From positions 1-14,376 of the forward strand of contig CADBUT010000018.1 in assembly GCA_902797925.1 (NCBI GenBank): a stretch of DNA of 14,376 nt. The letters are read 5' to 3'. This document shows, piece after piece, positions 14,080-14,376 of the stretch. Each line of letters starts with the position of its first letter. The stretch's first letter is position 1. The notes below the pieces were generated by a model. That model was given only the letters and a program-made list of their open reading frames with translations, was not told where the DNA came from and did no database searches. Source of the stretch: an uncultured Spirochaetaceae bacterium (GTDB lineage: Bacteria > Spirochaetota > Spirochaetia > Treponematales > Treponemataceae). Position numbers and translations under genes: made by a program.

Positions 14080-14376
14080 CATACTGACTGCCGAAACCTT
14101 TGACGAGCTTATATTTAAAAGCAGCGGTACAATTCTTATAGATTTTTTTGCGCCCTGGTGCGGTCCATGCAAAATGATGGCACCGATTCTCGAAGACTTT
14201 GCAGAAGAACACACCGGAAAAGTGAAAGTCTATAAAGTTGATGTGGAAGATCAACCCACACTCGCTGACCGTCTCCGCATTTTAAGTGTACCGACTTTGA
14301 TGGTGGTAAAAGACGGCAAGATTCAGACCCGCGTCGAAGGCACCCGCGATGAAGACGGCTTAAAAGAGCTTTTAGG
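14072..14376 (+). CDS. trxA: Thioredoxin, 3' end beyond the window
   Basis: At least 101 residues are visible before the window edge; typical thioredoxins are about 105, so nearly all is here. The ATG at 14072 overlaps the last 8 bp of the cyclase gene and has AGGTG (14062-14066) upstream. The redox motif WCGPC is at 29-33 in DFFAPWCGPCK, and the cis-proline loop SVPT (Pro74) follows, with the end strand and helix beginning VKDGKIQTRVEGTRDEDG. It would reduce disulfides of cytoplasmic proteins using thioredoxin reductase, which is not in this window. Complete in all catalytic positions; only the last few codons and the stop are missing from view. Confidence 0.95.
   Translation, partial: MVSILTAETFDELIFKSSGTILIDFFAPWCGPCKMMAPILEDFAEEHTGKVKVYKVDVEDQPTLADRLRILSVPTLMVVKDGKIQTRVEGTRDEDGLKELL

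Noticed and set aside
1..14376. CRISPR array, tRNA, rRNA or intact transposase
   Set aside because: No spaced direct-repeat series, cloverleaf or transposase motif was seen on reading both strands; faint or divergent cases could be missed by eye.

Overview
The window looks like chromosomal DNA of a spirochaete, most likely a host-associated Treponema. The reasons are the mid-40s G+C by eye, the many secreted and lipoprotein-type genes, and the mix of envelope, peptidoglycan, two-component and c-di-GMP genes. No rRNA, tRNA or classical marker is present, so the genus is an inference. I see no CRISPR array, intact insertion sequence or phage gene.

Layout. (1) 11-5969, envelope and peptidoglycan block: a leftward membrane-anchored TPR protein with a degenerate Mrr-like C-terminus; a rightward pair made of an Hsp70-substrate-domain/LysM membrane protein and a lytic transglycosylase lipoprotein; then uppP, convergent with that pair. 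The TPR and LysM genes diverge from a compact region with back-to-back -35 boxes and almost no 5' leader. (2) 5970-7246: intergenic hairpins including a leftward terminator; an exported Pro/His-rich protein split by one in-frame TGA from a DUF5666-like domain; and a 385-bp divergent intergenic region with two long inverted repeats. (3) 7247-10001: a probable operon of an exported Ig-like protein, an OmpR/PhoB-type response regulator and a HAMP histidine kinase. (4) 9984-10610: an apparent insertion of about 608 bp, holding a very AT-rich exported orphan protein and a roughly 100-nt imperfect hairpin, bounded by a 17/19 direct repeat that copies the 3' end of the kinase gene, stop codon included. 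(5) 10655-14376: a CapA-type lipoprotein, a TIGR01212-type radical SAM protein, a diguanylate cyclase with an RxxD inhibitory site, and the start of a thioredoxin gene cut by the window edge.

How it fits together. The LysM protein, transglycosylase and UppP all concern cell-wall anchoring, cleavage and lipid-carrier recycling. The two-component operon may monitor the envelope, with its first gene supplying an exported accessory protein. Four genes (starts at 1366, 1453, 7247, 10655) have a -10-like box about 6 to 12 nt before the ATG and no Shine-Dalgarno, suggesting leaderless or near-leaderless transcripts. Others (uppP, 6861, 7802, 10024, 12913, 14072) have clear GGAG- or AGGTG-type sites.

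Most notable: the Hsp70-like substrate domain joined to a membrane segment and LysM without an ATPase; the inserted orphan module behind the kinase gene; the TGA-split exported protein; and the divergent leaderless promoter pair.
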